Part shown: one piece after another, positions 36,307 through 47,313 of the stretch | Layout of the letters: every line of letters starts with the position of its first letter | Position numbering within the stretch: position 1 is the first letter of the stretch | Assembly: GCF_030341905.1 (NCBI RefSeq) | Contig: NZ_JATAAF010000013.1 | Span: forward strand, 1-64,000 | DNA: 64,000 nt | Reading direction: 5' to 3' | Source of the DNA: Porticoccus sp. W117 | Lineage (GTDB): Bacteria > Pseudomonadota > Gammaproteobacteria > Pseudomonadales > Porticoccaceae | Notes under the pieces: generated by a model | Seen by the model: the letters and a program-made list of their open reading frames with translations, nothing else | Database searches by the model: none | What the model was told of the DNA's origin: nothing | Translations under genes and position numbers: made by a program

Positions 36307-38078
36307 GCACTGCCCGTAAAAACACTGCCCGTATAAATAAGGCAAAACGCATCACCATCTCCCGCTGGCGCTTTTTTGCGGTGGTGGCTTGCCTGTTGGC
36401 GTTGCCGCTGTTGCTGGTGTGGCACATCGCCCGTTTGCAGGTCATGCCCGACGAGGATCGCGGTGCTGAATTTCTGCAAAACCAGGGGGATGCGCGCACC
36501 GTGCGGGTGCGGGAAATTCCCGCCAATCGTGGTCTGATTACCGATCGCCACGGCGAGACACTGGCGGTGAGTACGCCGGTAGCCACCCTGTGGGCCAACC
36601 CGCAGGTATTGAGCAATGATCCAGCGGTGATTGCTCGTCTGGCAGGTCAGTTGGGGGTTAAAGCTGACGATCTGCAGCAGCGTCTTGCCCGTTACGCCAA
36701 CAAGGAATTTATGTTCCTGGCTCGCCAGTTGGCGCCTGCGGATGCGAAGAAAATCATGGACTTGAAAATCGATGGTGTTCATCAGCGCCGTGAGTTCAAG
36801 CGTTACTACCCGGCCCATGAAGTCACCGCTCAACTGGTGGGCGTCACCAATGTGGACGATCGTGGCCAGGAAGGTGTCGAACTGACCTTTGATGAACACC
36901 TTACCGGCAAGCCCGGCGCCAAGCGGGTACTCAAAGACCTCAAGGGCAATGTCATCAAAGATCTGGAACTGATCCGTCGTGAACAGCCTGGCAAGGATGT
37001 GGCGCTCAGTATCGACCTGCGTTTGCAGTACCTGGCTTACCGGGAATTGAAAGAGGCGGTGAAGCGCTTTGGTGCCAAAGCCGGTTCCGTGGTGATGCTG
37101 GATGTGGCCAGTGGTGAAGTGCTGGCCATGGCCAACCAACCTTCCTTTAACCCCAACGCCAAGGGTTCCCGCTCCGCTGCCGCCATGCGCAATCGCGCGG
37201 TTACTGACCGGGTGGAACCTGGCTCCACCATGAAGCCCTTCACCATGGTGGCGGCCCTGGAAAGCGGCAAATTCAGCCCCAACAGTGTTGTTGATACCGG
37301 CATGGGCTACGTGCGGGTAGGCTACAAAGACATTAAAGACCCGCTCGGCTACGGTGTGCTGGATATGGCTGGGGTGTTGGCCAAGTCCAGTCAAGTGGGT
37401 ACTTCAAAAGTAGCACTGGCGCTGGACCCTCACCACGTGCGCGAAGTGTTTGCCCGCGGTGGTTTGGGGCAGGCAACCGGGCTGGAATTTCCCGGCGAGA
37501 TTGAAGGCTACCTGCCAGCGCCGCGCCGCTGGGACGACGTCACTCGCACCACGTTGGCGTTCGGCTATGGCCTCAACGCTTCGCCCCTGCAAATTGCCAA
37601 AGCCTACGCCGTGCTGGCAGCTCGCGGTGAATCAAGAGCGGTGACACTGTTAAAAAACAGCCAGCCCAGTCGCGCCCAACAAGTGATTGAACCGCAGATT
37701 GCCCGCCAGGTGATGGATATGATGAAGGCAGTGACTGAGCCCGGCGGTACCGGTACCAAAGCGGCACTGGCCGCTTATCAAGTGGCGGGCAAAACCGGCA
37801 CCGCACGCAAAGTGGCCAAGGGCGGAGGCTACGACAATGATCGCCATATCGCCCTGTTTGCCGGAGCAGTTCCGGCGGATGACCCCAAGTTGGTGTGTGT
37901 GGTGGTGATCGACGAGCCCACTATCGGCGACAGCCACGGCGGCGGTACGGTGGCGGCGCCGGTGTTTTCCGGCGTAATGGCAGAATCCTTGCGATTGCTG
38001 CGAGTGCCGCCGGATACTGATAACAGTGAACAAGTGACGGCTCTCAAAGAGTCGCCACCTGTAGGAGGGGCTACATGA
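36303..38078 (+). CDS. ftsI: Septal transpeptidase FtsI (PBP3)
   Basis: The 591-residue class B penicillin-binding protein has an N-terminal membrane helix (about 22-45), a PBP dimerisation domain and a transpeptidase domain. The latter carries the catalytic Ser308 in GSTMKPF (SxxK), the second motif as SSQ (362-364) instead of the usual SSN, and KTG (497-499) in AGKTGTARK. It cross-links septal peptidoglycan with FtsW. The SSQ motif is worth noting for beta-lactam binding. It overlaps murE by 4 bases. Confidence 0.97.
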   Translation: MSTARKNTARINKAKRITISRWRFFAVVACLLALPLLLVWHIARLQVMPDEDRGAEFLQNQGDARTVRVREIPANRGLITDRHGETLAVSTPVATLWANPQVLSNDPAVIARLAGQLGVKADDLQQRLARYANKEFMFLARQLAPADAKKIMDLKIDGVHQRREFKRYYPAHEVTAQLVGVTNVDDRGQEGVELTFDEHLTGKPGAKRVLKDLKGNVIKDLELIRREQPGKDVALSIDLRLQYLAYRELKEAVKRFGAKAGSVVMLDVASGEVLAMANQPSFNPNAKGSRSAAAMRNRAVTDRVEPGSTMKPFTMVAALESGKFSPNSVVDTGMGYVRVGYKDIKDPLGYGVLDMAGVLAKSSQVGTSKVALALDPHHVREVFARGGLGQATGLEFPGEIEGYLPAPRRWDDVTRTTLAFGYGLNASPLQIAKAYAVLAARGESRAVTLLKNSQPSRAQQVIEPQIARQVMDMMKAVTEPGGTGTKAALAAYQVAGKTGTARKVAKGGGYDNDRHIALFAGAVPADDPKLVCVVVIDEPTIGDSHGGGTVAAPVFSGVMAESLRLLRVPPDTDNSEQVTALKESPPVGGAT

Positions 38079-39679
38079 TGGCGCAGCCCCACAATCCTCA
38101 AGTTGAACAAGCCAAAACGCTGGGCCAATTGCTGCCCGGCGTTGCGCTTTCTGCTGAGCAGCAAGTGCTGTCGGTCAGTGCCATTACCGCCGACAGCCGC
38201 CAGGTCGTGCCTGGTGGCTTGTTTGTCGCTTGTCCTGGGCTCAGCGTCGACGGTCGTCAGTTTGCCGCACAGGCATTAGCTGCTGGCGCTGTTGCAGTGA
38301 TTGCAGAGGTTCAGGGTTTGTCGGATGAGTTGGCTGCAGAGCCTCGGGTGATTGCTGTTAATGAACTGGCTCAGCAGTTGAGTGCCATTGCCGGGCGTTT
38401 TTACGGCGAGCCTACCGGACAACTTCACCTGACCGGAATTACCGGCACCAACGGCAAAACCACCTGCAGTCAATTGCTGGCCCAGTTGCAGCAGCGGTTG
38501 TTTGCTGAGAGAGGCAATGATCAACAGGCCGGGTTTATTGGCACGTTGGGTTACGGCCTGGTAGACGGTGACTTGGTGGAAACCGGCATGACTACACCGG
38601 ACGCCATCGGCACTCAGCAGTGTTTGGCGCAATTGAAAAACAATGGCGCCGGCTCTGTGGTGATGGAGGTTTCCTCCCACAGCCTGGAGCAAGGCCGGGT
38701 AGCGGCGCTGCCGTTCCACACGGCGATATTTACCAATTTGAGTCGTGACCATCTGGACTACCACGGCGATATGGGCAGTTACCTGGCCGCCAAGGCACAG
38801 CTGTTTAAACAGTCGGGTTTGAAGCTGGCGGTATTGAATAGCGACGACACGGCCAGCGCCACCATCGCTGCGCAATTATCCAGTGAAGTGGCTTGCTACC
38901 ACTACGGTATCGATAATCCCAACGCCGATGTAACGGCGACAGACGTGGTGCTTACCGAACAGGGTATTTGTGCCAAGGTCAGTACGCCATGGGGCGACGG
39001 TGAGTTGCGTTCACCGCTGCTGGCTCACTTTAATCTCAGTAATTTGCTGGCGGTTATCACCGCGGCCTGTGGTCAGGGTTGGTCGCTGGATCAAGTGTTG
39101 GCGCAGCTGCCGGAATTGACCGCTGTGCCTGGCCGTATGGAGCTGGTCAACCCTCAGGTAGAAGCGGATCTGCTGCCAGCGGTGGTGGTGGATTACGCCC
39201 ACACACCGGATGCCTTGGAAAAAGCACTCACCTCCCTGCGCAGTCATTGCTCTGGACTGTTGTGGTGTGTATTTGGCTGCGGCGGCGATCGCGACAGCGG
39301 CAAGCGCTCGCAAATGGGTGAAGTGGCGGCGCGCCTGGCGGACTGCCCGGTGGTAACCAGCGACAACCCGCGCAGCGAAAACCCGGATCAGATTATTCTC
39401 GATATTCTCGCCGGTATGCCGGATAACGCCGCGGTAAGGGTGGCGCCAGATCGTGCCACTGCCATCGGCGAGGCTATCGCCTGCGCCGCCGATGACGACT
39501 GCGTACTGATCGCTGGCAAGGGTCATGAAACCTATCAAGAGGTAAATGGCGAGCGCCTGCCATTTAGCGATGTGGTGCAGGCTGTTGACCTATTGCAGCA
39601 ACGGGCCTTGAAGCAGCCGGTAGGCGATTTGGCAGCGCATTTGGGGCCGGTGGGCCTGGGAGGGGATGATGAGCACTGA
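38075..39679 (+). CDS. murE: UDP-MurNAc-L-Ala-D-Glu:meso-DAP ligase
   Basis: The 534-residue Mur ligase has the ATP loop GITGTNGKTTCSQLL and the diaminopimelate-recognition motif DNPRSENP, so it adds meso-diaminopimelate. That fits a Gram-negative wall. It starts inside the ftsI stop and overlaps murF by 14 bases. Confidence 0.98.
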   Translation: MMAQPHNPQVEQAKTLGQLLPGVALSAEQQVLSVSAITADSRQVVPGGLFVACPGLSVDGRQFAAQALAAGAVAVIAEVQGLSDELAAEPRVIAVNELAQQLSAIAGRFYGEPTGQLHLTGITGTNGKTTCSQLLAQLQQRLFAERGNDQQAGFIGTLGYGLVDGDLVETGMTTPDAIGTQQCLAQLKNNGAGSVVMEVSSHSLEQGRVAALPFHTAIFTNLSRDHLDYHGDMGSYLAAKAQLFKQSGLKLAVLNSDDTASATIAAQLSSEVACYHYGIDNPNADVTATDVVLTEQGICAKVSTPWGDGELRSPLLAHFNLSNLLAVITAACGQGWSLDQVLAQLPELTAVPGRMELVNPQVEADLLPAVVVDYAHTPDALEKALTSLRSHCSGLLWCVFGCGGDRDSGKRSQMGEVAARLADCPVVTSDNPRSENPDQIILDILAGMPDNAAVRVAPDRATAIGEAIACAADDDCVLIAGKGHETYQEVNGERLPFSDVVQAVDLLQQRALKQPVGDLAAHLGPVGLGGDDEH

Positions 39680-41054
39680 AATGCCTGCTCTCAGTCTGTC
39701 CCGCGCTGCTATTGAATACGGCGGCACCCTGATGCATCCGGATTGCCACTTCGACGGCCTCTCTACGGATACGCGCAATATCGCCTCCGGCCAGCTGTTT
39801 GTGGCTCTGCGAGGTGAAAATTTTGATGCTCACAACTTCCTGGCTCAAGCGGCAGAGAAGGCCTGTGGGCTGGTAGTGGAAGCGCCGGATCGCAGCCTGG
39901 AAATACCCCAGTGGGTGGTGCCGGATACCACAGTAGCCTTGGGGCAGGTGGCCCATCTAAAACGGCGTGACTTTGAGGGTAGTGTGGTTGCGGTTACCGG
40001 CAGCGCTGGCAAAACCACTGTGAAAGAAATGTTGGCGGCGATCTTTGCCCAGGCGGTGGGCGAGTCTGCGGTGTTGGCCACCAAAGGCAATCTCAATAAT
40101 CACATCGGTGTGCCTCTCACCTTGATGAACCTGCAACATCAGCATCGCTACGGGGTGATTGAAATGGGTGCCAGTGGCGGCGGCGAAATCGGCTATTTGT
40201 GTCAGCTGGCTCGCCCTCAGGTGGCTCTGGTGAATAACGTCTTGCCCGCCCACGTGGAAGGTTTTGGCAGTGTTGACGCCATTGCCGATGCCAAGGGTGA
40301 AATTTACAGCGGCCTGCCGGTAGACGGCACCGCCGTGCTCAACCTCGACGAAGTTTATGTGGATCGCTGGCGCGGACTGATTGGCGAGCGCAGCTGCCTG
40401 ACGTTCAGTGTGGAGAATGCCGCTGCCGATATTTTTGCCAGCGACATTCGTGCCGATGAGCTGGGGCGTTGCAGCTTTACCTTGCACAGCCCTCAGGGCG
40501 AGGTGGGGGTCAATCTCACCATCAGCGGCCGTCACAATGTGGCTAACGCATTGGCCGCTGCTGGTGTTGCCCTTGCTGCCGGAGTGGAAGTCGCTCATAT
40601 CGGTGCCGGCCTCAGCGCCTTGCAGAGTGTGCCAGGGCGTATGGAGTTGCTGGAATTGACCAGTGGCGACTACCTGATCGACGACAGCTACAACGCCAAT
40701 CCCGGCTCGGTAAAAGCGGCGGTGGACGCGCTGTTGCAACTGCCCGGTATCCCCGTGCTGGTATTGGGAGATATGGGCGAGTTGGGCGATGACGAAGTCG
40801 CCTTGCACGCTGAAGTAGGGGAATACGCCGCCCAGGCCGGTGTGGCACAACTGATGACGGTGGGCACCTTGTCCGCCAACACCAGTGCCGCTTTTGGCGA
40901 AGGCGGACAGCACTTTGACAACCAGCAGGATTTGCTCGCCGCACTGGTGCCTCAGCTGGGGGCAGGAATGGCCGTGTTGGTAAAAGGGTCGCGCAGTTCC
41001 GGTATGGAAAACATAACCAAAGCGTTGGTGGCTGCCAGCGCGGGAGAACAATAA
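39666..41054 (+). CDS. murF: UDP-MurNAc-tripeptide:D-Ala-D-Ala ligase
   Basis: The 462-residue Mur ligase has the P-loop [28 protein letters not shown] and the central-domain [14 protein letters not shown]. It adds the D-Ala-D-Ala dipeptide made by Ddl (47421). It starts within murE, and its stop overlaps the mraY start (TAATG). Confidence 0.98.
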   Translation: MMSTEMPALSLSRAAIEYGGTLMHPDCHFDGLSTDTRNIASGQLFVALRGENFDAHNFLAQAAEKACGLVVEAPDRSLEIPQWVVPDTTVALGQVAHLKRRDFEGSVVAVTGSAGKTTVKEMLAAIFAQAVGESAVLATKGNLNNHIGVPLTLMNLQHQHRYGVIEMGASGGGEIGYLCQLARPQVALVNNVLPAHVEGFGSVDAIADAKGEIYSGLPVDGTAVLNLDEVYVDRWRGLIGERSCLTFSVENAAADIFASDIRADELGRCSFTLHSPQGEVGVNLTISGRHNVANALAAAGVALAAGVEVAHIGAGLSALQSVPGRMELLELTSGDYLIDDSYNANPGSVKAAVDALLQLPGIPVLVLGDMGELGDDEVALHAEVGEYAAQAGVAQLMTVGTLSANTSAAFGEGGQHFDNQQDLLAALVPQLGAGMAVLVKGSRSSGMENITKALVAASAGEQ

Positions 41055-42148
41055 TGCTCTATTGGTTGGCTGATTATTTGTCGCAGTACGTTAGCGCCTT
41101 CGGTGTGGTGCAGTACCTCACCTTTCGCGCCATTCTGGGGGTGCTGACGGCGCTGGGAATTTCTCTATGGCTGGGCCCGGTGATGATCCGCAGGCTGAAC
41201 CTGCTGCAAATTGGGCAGTCGGTACGCACTGACGGCCCCCAGAGTCACCTTAGTAAATCTGGCACTCCCACCATGGGCGGTGCGCTGATTCTGATGGCCA
41301 TTTTTATCGCCACTCTGCTGTGGTCCAACCTGGAAAACCGCTACGTGTGGGTGGTGTTGGGTGTGACCTTTATTTTTGGTGCCGTGGGCTGGGTGGATGA
41401 TTACCGCAAAGTGGTGGAAAAGAACTCCCGCGGTCTGCCCGCTCGCTGGAAATATTTCTGGCAGTCAGTGGGTGGCTTGGGTGCCGCTATCTTTCTGTAC
41501 TGCACTGCTGGCTCGGCGGCAGAAACCACTCTTTATGTGCCGTTCTTTAAAGACGTGGCACTGCCTCTCACCGCCATGGGTGGGGTTTGCTATATCGCGC
41601 TCACCTATTTTGTGATTGTCGGTGGCAGTAACGCGGTCAATCTCACCGATGGCCTCGACGGTTTGGCGATTATGCCCACGGTGATGGTGGGTGGTGCGCT
41701 GGGGATATTTGCCTACCTCACCGGCCACAGCCAGTTTGCCGATTATTTGCACATTCCCTATATCGCCGGTGCCGGTGAGTTGATTGTTTTCTGCGCTGCA
41801 CTGGGTGGCGCCGGGTTGGGCTTCCTGTGGTTTAACACTTACCCGGCTCAGGTATTTATGGGTGACGTTGGTGCCCTGGCACTGGGGGCGGCACTGGGCG
41901 TTATTGCCGTGATCGTGCGCCACGAAATTGTATTTTTCATTATGGGTGGTGTGTTTGTGATGGAGACCCTGTCGGTGATGATCCAGGTTACCTCCTACAA
42001 ACTGACGGGCAAGCGGGTGTTCCGTATGGCGCCTATCCATCACCACTTTGAACTGAAAGGCTGGCCAGAGCCGCGGGTGATTGTGCGCTTCTGGATTATC
42101 ACCGTGATGCTGGTGCTGATCGGTCTGGCGACATTGAAACTGCGTTAA
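41054..42148 (+). CDS. mraY: Phospho-MurNAc-pentapeptide translocase MraY
   Basis: The 364-residue, ten-helix membrane enzyme contains the Mg-binding [22 protein letters not shown] and [11 protein letters not shown] motifs. It moves phospho-MurNAc-pentapeptide onto undecaprenyl phosphate to make lipid I. After it, the otherwise tightly packed cluster is interrupted by a 57-base gap with heptad repeats. Confidence 0.98.
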   Translation: MLYWLADYLSQYVSAFGVVQYLTFRAILGVLTALGISLWLGPVMIRRLNLLQIGQSVRTDGPQSHLSKSGTPTMGGALILMAIFIATLLWSNLENRYVWVVLGVTFIFGAVGWVDDYRKVVEKNSRGLPARWKYFWQSVGGLGAAIFLYCTAGSAAETTLYVPFFKDVALPLTAMGGVCYIALTYFVIVGGSNAVNLTDGLDGLAIMPTVMVGGALGIFAYLTGHSQFADYLHIPYIAGAGELIVFCAALGGAGLGFLWFNTYPAQVFMGDVGALALGAALGVIAVIVRHEIVFFIMGGVFVMETLSVMIQVTSYKLTGKRVFRMAPIHHHFELKGWPEPRVIVRFWIITVMLVLIGLATLKLR

Positions 42149-42151
42149 AAC

Positions 42152-42186
42152 GTGAGATGTGAGACGTAAAACGAGAGACGTTGAAA
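42152..42186. repeat. Heptad repeats between mraY and murD
   Basis: Five consecutive 7-bp units: GTGAGAT, GTGAGAC, GTAAAAC, GAGAGAC, GTTGAAA. They occupy most of the mraY-murD gap, leave no clear ribosome binding site for murD, and belong to the same class as the loci at 20325 and 47314. No inverted arm is seen here. Confidence 0.75.
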
Positions 42187-42205
42187 ACCGAACATTAAAT
42201 TGAAC

Positions 42206-43573
42206 ATGAAACTGACAGACCACAATGCACAAAACAGCGTAACGGCGATACTGGGTATCGGCGTTACCGGCTTGTCGGCGGCGCGCTTTCTGGCGAGCCG
42301 TCAGGTGGCCTTTGTGGTTTGCGATACCCGCGATGCACCGCCATTGCTGGAGACATTCAAAAACGAATTTCCCGATGTTGAGTGCTTCCTGGGTGCAGAT
42401 GCAGGGCAGGTGTTGCAGCTGGCCGCTGAGCTGGTGGTCAGCCCCGGTTTGGCACCGGATGAGCCGTTGCTGGTGCAGGCCAAGCAGCGGGATATAGATG
42501 TGATTGGCGATATCGAGTTGTTTGCCCGCCACGTGAAGGCGCCAGTGGCTGCCATTACCGGCTCCAACGGCAAAAGCACAGTTACCGCCCTGATGGGGGA
42601 AATGGCCAAAGCCGCCGGTTTGCGAGTGGCGGTGGGTGGCAATCTGGGCACTCCGGCACTGGAGCTGCTGGCGGATGACCGCGAGCTGTATGTGCTGGAG
42701 TTGTCCAGTTTTCAGCTGGAAATTACCCACAGCCTGAAACCGGCGGTATCCACCATTCTTAACCTGTCGGAAGACCATCTGGATCGTTACGGCTCCATGG
42801 CCAGTTATCTGGCGGCCAAGCAGCGAATTTTTCACGGTGCCGAACATATTGTCTGCAATCGCGATGACAGCGCCACCCGTCCTGTTGATGGTGACGCACA
42901 GATTTCCAGTTTTGGTCTGGATGCCAGTGAGCAGACCGAAAGCGACAAGCACCAGTGCGGCGTCGCCAATCGCGATGGCGAACTGTGGTTACACGGTGCT
43001 GACGGTGATCTGATGCCGGTGGATGAGCTGCGTATCAAAGGCCGTCACAACTGGGCCAATGCTCTGGCGGCTATGGCCATGGGAGCGGTGTTGGAATTGC
43101 CAGAGGACGCCATGGCGAAAGCCATGCGTGAATTCCCTGGTCTCGACCACCGTTGCCAGACTGTACGTACCTTGGACGGCGTCAGTTATATCAACGATTC
43201 CAAAGCCACCAATGTGGGCGCCACGTTGGCGGCGCTGGAAGGTTTGGCAGACAGCGAGCGTCGCAATATTTTCTGGATCGCCGGTGGCGATGGCAAAGGC
43301 GCCGAGTTTCACGAACTGCGCAGTGCCGTGGCCGCCACGGTCAAGCTGGCACTGTTGATCGGCGTTGATGGCCACCGCATTGGCGAGGCCATTGCCGATG
43401 CGGCGGATATGGAAAGACATGAGTCTTTGCAGACGGCAGTTGCCCGCGCCCGCCAGTTGGCACAACCCGGTGACCTGGTGTTGTTGTCACCGGCCTGCGC
43501 CAGCTTCGATATGTTCAACAATTTTGAACACCGCGGCGAGATGTTTGCCAAGGCGGCGGAGGCGCTGTCATGA
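42206..43573 (+). CDS. murD: UDP-MurNAc-L-Ala:D-Glu ligase
   Basis: The 455-residue Mur ligase shows GIGVTGLSAARF (nucleotide fold), ITGSNGKSTVTAL (P-loop) and YINDSKATNVGATL. It adds D-glutamate. The ATG at 42206 is preferred over a TTG two codons earlier; neither has a good ribosome binding site. It overlaps ftsW by 4 bases. Confidence 0.97.
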   Translation: MKLTDHNAQNSVTAILGIGVTGLSAARFLASRQVAFVVCDTRDAPPLLETFKNEFPDVECFLGADAGQVLQLAAELVVSPGLAPDEPLLVQAKQRDIDVIGDIELFARHVKAPVAAITGSNGKSTVTALMGEMAKAAGLRVAVGGNLGTPALELLADDRELYVLELSSFQLEITHSLKPAVSTILNLSEDHLDRYGSMASYLAAKQRIFHGAEHIVCNRDDSATRPVDGDAQISSFGLDASEQTESDKHQCGVANRDGELWLHGADGDLMPVDELRIKGRHNWANALAAMAMGAVLELPEDAMAKAMREFPGLDHRCQTVRTLDGVSYINDSKATNVGATLAALEGLADSERRNIFWIAGGDGKGAEFHELRSAVAATVKLALLIGVDGHRIGEAIADAADMERHESLQTAVARARQLAQPGDLVLLSPACASFDMFNNFEHRGEMFAKAAEALS

Positions 43574-44766
43574 GTGCCGTCATGAATCTCAGAGGTTTGC
43601 AGCTACCGCTTATTGCTGGCGACTTCCAGCATCTGGACGGCAAGTTGCTGCTGACCGTGTTGGCGCTGATCACCCTGGGCGTGGTGATGATTTATTCCGC
43701 CTCGGTGAATTTTGCCGATGTGAATTTTGGCGACAGCCTGTATTTCTTTAAGCGCCAGTTGATGTATCTGGCATTGGGCTCTGTATTAGGTTTGGTGGTG
43801 CTCAATATTCCGGTGGCTTTCTGGTACCGCTACGGCCTGTTGTTGCTGGCGGCGGCTTTTGCGCTGTTGCTGATTGTGCTGATTCCCGGCGTTGGTCGCA
43901 GCTTTAATGGCAGCCGCCGCTGGTTGGGGCTGGGGCCGATGACTTTCCAGGTATCTGAACTGGTGAAGCTGGCTGTGGTGCTGTTTATGGCGGGTTATCT
44001 GCAGCGCCACCAACAGGTGTTGCGGGACAACTGGAAAGAGATTGGCAAACCTCTGGGCATTCTCGCGGCGTTGGTGGGCTTGTTGCTGCTGGAACCGGAT
44101 TTGGGTTCTTCGGTGGTGCTGTCAGCCACGGTGCTGGCCATGTTGTTTTTCGCCGGCGCCAAATTGTGGCAGGTGGGTGTGCTGGTAGGGCTGGCCGGTA
44201 GCCTGTTGGGTCTGGCGGCGGTGCTTTCGCCCTATCGCCTGAAGCGCCTGGTGGCCTACCTGGACCCATGGGCGGACCAGTTTGGCAGTGGCTATCAGCT
44301 GTCCCAGTCATTGATCGCTTTTGGTCGCGGCGAATGGTTTGGCGTGGGCCTGGGCAACAGTGTGCAAAAGCTGGGCTACCTGCCAGAGGCTTATACCGAC
44401 TTTGTGTTTGCGGTGTACGCCGAGGAATTTGGCCTGGTGGGTGTGGTGGCGTTGATTGCCTTGTTCGGTCTGTTGCTGTGGCGGGTATTTGCCATTATTC
44501 GCCGCGCGGTGCGCCGCTGCGACTGGTTTGCGGCTTACTCGGTATTTGGTCTCGGCGTGCTGTTGGCGGGCCAGGCATTTATCAATATCGGTGTGGCGTC
44601 TGGCTTGCTGCCCACCAAGGGTTTGACCCTGCCTTTTGTCAGTTACGGCGGCAGCAGCCTCTTGGTGAGCTGCGTGATGGTGGCGCTGATTTTGCGTTTC
44701 GGCATGGAGTTGCACGCCCCGGTCGCCAAGAAAAAACCGTTAAAAGCGGGCGGGAGGGCGCGATGA
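43570..44766 (+). CDS. ftsW: Septal glycosyltransferase FtsW
   Basis: The 398-residue SEDS-family membrane protein has about ten helices and the hallmark TLPFVSYGGSSLLVSCVMV near the C-terminus. FtsW polymerises lipid II at the septum together with FtsI. It is coupled to murD and murG by ATGA overlaps. Confidence 0.97.
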   Translation: MSAVMNLRGLQLPLIAGDFQHLDGKLLLTVLALITLGVVMIYSASVNFADVNFGDSLYFFKRQLMYLALGSVLGLVVLNIPVAFWYRYGLLLLAAAFALLLIVLIPGVGRSFNGSRRWLGLGPMTFQVSELVKLAVVLFMAGYLQRHQQVLRDNWKEIGKPLGILAALVGLLLLEPDLGSSVVLSATVLAMLFFAGAKLWQVGVLVGLAGSLLGLAAVLSPYRLKRLVAYLDPWADQFGSGYQLSQSLIAFGRGEWFGVGLGNSVQKLGYLPEAYTDFVFAVYAEEFGLVGVVALIALFGLLLWRVFAIIRRAVRRCDWFAAYSVFGLGVLLAGQAFINIGVASGLLPTKGLTLPFVSYGGSSLLVSCVMVALILRFGMELHAPVAKKKPLKAGGRAR

Positions 44767-45851
44767 CTGACGTAGCTCAAGCGGCGCCCAGAAAAGTCAT
44801 GGTGATGGCCGGCGGAACCGGCGGCCATGTGTTCCCGGCACTGGCGGTGGCCAGTGAATTGCGCGATCGCGGTGTAGCTATCGAGTGGTTTGGCACCCGC
44901 CGGGGAATTGAGTCCCAGCTGGTGCCCGCCAACGATTTTCCACTGCATTTTATCGACGTGGCTGGCGTGCGCGGCAAAGGCGTGGCGACCTTACTGAAAG
45001 CGCCGTTTTTGCTGCTCAAGGCGGTATCACAGGCTCGTGCTTTGTTACGCCAGCAGCGCCCCAACGCGGTGCTGGGTATGGGTGGCTTTGCCTCCGGCCC
45101 CGGTGGTCTGGCAGCGCGCCTGTTGGGCATTCCGGTGGTAATTCACGAACAGAACGCGGTGGCGGGTACTACCAACCGCTGGCTGGCGAAACTGGCGCGG
45201 AGGGTGATGGAGGCATTTCCCGGTTCCCTGCCCAAAGGCAATCACTGCGGCAATCCGGTGCGCCGGGAAATTATCGACTTGCCGGAACCGGGGCAACGTC
45301 TGCAGCGCAATGGCGATACGCCGAATTTGTTGGTGCTCGGCGGCAGCTTGGGTGCTCAGGCCATTAACGAGGTGCTGCCTCAGGCCATCGCCCGTTTGCC
45401 CCGGGAGGAGTGGCCCAATATCTGGCACCAGACCGGTCGCGACAAAGCAGTGGTGACTGCGGAGGGTTACCGGGAAGTGGGAATTGAAGCCCATGTGGTT
45501 CCCTTTATCGACGATATGGCGGAAGCCTATGGTTGGGCAGATTTGGTGCTGTGCCGTGCCGGTGCTCTGACGGTGTCGGAATTGGCGGCAGCGGGTGTGG
45601 GTTCCATCCTGATCCCGTTCCCCCATGCCATCGACGACCACCAGACCAAAAATGGCCAGTGGTTAGTGGACAACGGTGCAGCGCGCCAGATTCAACAGGC
45701 GCAGTTGAGCCCGGAGAAGCTGGCGGTGGAATTGCAACAACTGCTAGGGGTGCGCCAGCAGTTGATAACCATGGCGGAAAACGCCCGCGCCCTGGCGCAG
45801 CCGGGAGCGGTGGCCGCGGTGGCGGATGCCTGTGAGGAGGTATGCAAATGA
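44763..45851 (+). CDS. murG: Lipid II synthase MurG
   Basis: The 362-residue glycosyltransferase has [34 protein letters not shown] and the UDP-GlcNAc site [19 protein letters not shown]. It transfers GlcNAc to lipid I on the inner membrane. The ATG at 44763 overlaps the ftsW stop. The open frame extends far upstream in an alternative frame of ftsW, and that extension was rejected. Confidence 0.97.
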   Translation: MTDVAQAAPRKVMVMAGGTGGHVFPALAVASELRDRGVAIEWFGTRRGIESQLVPANDFPLHFIDVAGVRGKGVATLLKAPFLLLKAVSQARALLRQQRPNAVLGMGGFASGPGGLAARLLGIPVVIHEQNAVAGTTNRWLAKLARRVMEAFPGSLPKGNHCGNPVRREIIDLPEPGQRLQRNGDTPNLLVLGGSLGAQAINEVLPQAIARLPREEWPNIWHQTGRDKAVVTAEGYREVGIEAHVVPFIDDMAEAYGWADLVLCRAGALTVSELAAAGVGSILIPFPHAIDDHQTKNGQWLVDNGAARQIQQAQLSPEKLAVELQQLLGVRQQLITMAENARALAQPGAVAAVADACEEVCK

Positions 45852-47308
45852 GTAAAGCAACAACAGACGGTGGCAAGGTGAGCGGCGTATTTGAGATTCC
45901 GGAGATGCGCCGTATCCAGCGCATTCACTTTATCGGTATCGGCGGTGTTGGCATGTGCGGCATTGCCGAAGTGCTGCTCAACCAGGGCTACCAGATTTCC
46001 GGCTCGGACATTAACGATGGCCCGGTGACCAAACGCCTGCGGGATATGGGTGCGACTATTCATATCGGTCACGCCGCCAGCAACGTGGATGGCGTGGACG
46101 TGGTAGTGAACTCCACCGCGGTGAGCGATCACAACCCGGAGATGGTGCGTGCCCGCGACCAGCGTATTCCCATCGTCCGTCGCGCAGAAATGCTGGCGGA
46201 ATTGATGCGCTACCGCCACGGTATTGCTGTAGCCGGCACCCACGGCAAGACCACCACCACCAGCCTGATCGCGTCTATTTTTGCCGAGGGCGATAAAGAC
46301 CCGACTTTTGTGATCGGTGGTCGCCTCAACAGCGCCGGCACCAATGCCCGCCTGGGGGAAAGCCGCTATCTGGTGGCGGAGGCAGACGAGAGCGATGCGT
46401 CGTTCCTGCACTTGCAGCCGCTGGTGGCAGTGGTCACCAATATCGATATCGACCACATGGAAACCTACGGCTTTGACGAGGGCAAACTCAAGCAGACTTT
46501 TGTGGAGTTCCTCCACAACCTGCCGTTTTACGGGCTGGCTGTGGTCTGTGTGGACGACGAGCGTGTGCGGGAAGTGATGCCGGATGTGTCCCGGCCCATG
46601 CTCACCTATGGTTTTTCCGAGCAGGCGGATTACCGCATCAGTGATTTGCGCAGTGATAAAGGTCGCAGCTACTTCAAGGTGCATCGCCCGGAAGGCAAGG
46701 CGACACTGGATATTGCGCTCAATATTCCCGGTGCCCACAACGTACTCAACGCCACTGCGGCAGTGGCGGTGGCCACCGATGAGGGCATTGATGACAGCGC
46801 CATCTGCGAGGGTTTAAGCAAATTTGGCGGTGTCGGCCGCCGTTTTGAAATTCATGGGGAATTCCCGGTATCCACCGGCGCTGGTCGCGGTGGCGAAGCG
46901 ATGCTGGTGGACGATTACGGTCACCACCCCCGGGAAGTGGCCGCCACTATTAAAGCGGTGCGCGATAGCTGGCCTCAGCGCCGCCTGGTGATGGTGTTCC
47001 AGCCACACCGCTTTACCCGTACCCGCGACCTGTACGAAGACTTTGTGCAAATACTGTCCAGTAGCGATGCCCTGGTATTGACGGAAGTTTACGGTGCTGG
47101 TGAGGAGCCCATTCCCGGTGCCGACAGCCGCAGCCTTTGTCGCAGCATTCGCCAGCGCGGCCTGGTGGATCCGATTTTCGCAGAATCCATTGAAGCGGTG
47201 CCGGACATTGTCCGCGACATCGTTCAGCCTGGTGACATCGTTATTACCCAGGGGGCGGGCAGCGTCAGCAAGCTGGTGAAACTGCTGACTGAGAGGAAGT
47301 TGCAGTGA
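45848..47308 (+). CDS. murC: UDP-MurNAc:L-alanine ligase
   Basis: The 486-residue Mur ligase has the nucleotide fold [18 protein letters not shown] and P-loop [15 protein letters not shown], plus [12 protein letters not shown]. It adds the first amino acid of the stem peptide. The ATG at 45848 has GGAGG 7 bases upstream and overlaps murG by 4; an ATG two codons earlier sits too close to that site. Confidence 0.97.
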   Translation: MSKATTDGGKVSGVFEIPEMRRIQRIHFIGIGGVGMCGIAEVLLNQGYQISGSDINDGPVTKRLRDMGATIHIGHAASNVDGVDVVVNSTAVSDHNPEMVRARDQRIPIVRRAEMLAELMRYRHGIAVAGTHGKTTTTSLIASIFAEGDKDPTFVIGGRLNSAGTNARLGESRYLVAEADESDASFLHLQPLVAVVTNIDIDHMETYGFDEGKLKQTFVEFLHNLPFYGLAVVCVDDERVREVMPDVSRPMLTYGFSEQADYRISDLRSDKGRSYFKVHRPEGKATLDIALNIPGAHNVLNATAAVAVATDEGIDDSAICEGLSKFGGVGRRFEIHGEFPVSTGAGRGGEAMLVDDYGHHPREVAATIKAVRDSWPQRRLVMVFQPHRFTRTRDLYEDFVQILSSSDALVLTEVYGAGEEPIPGADSRSLCRSIRQRGLVDPIFAESIEAVPDIVRDIVQPGDIVITQGAGSVSKLVKLLTERKLQ

Positions 47309-47313
47309 TTAAC

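Noticed and set aside
36213-37394. 393-codon minus-strand frame opposite ftsL and ftsI
   Set aside because: Antisense shadow of conserved coding sequence.
41465-42952. 495-codon minus-strand frame opposite mraY and murD
   Set aside because: Shadow of two conserved genes; it even crosses their intergenic gap, with His/Gln-rich low-quality composition and no start site.
44268-44762. N-terminal extension of MurG
   Set aside because: It is a second frame inside ftsW; the conserved MurG start overlaps the ftsW stop at 44763.
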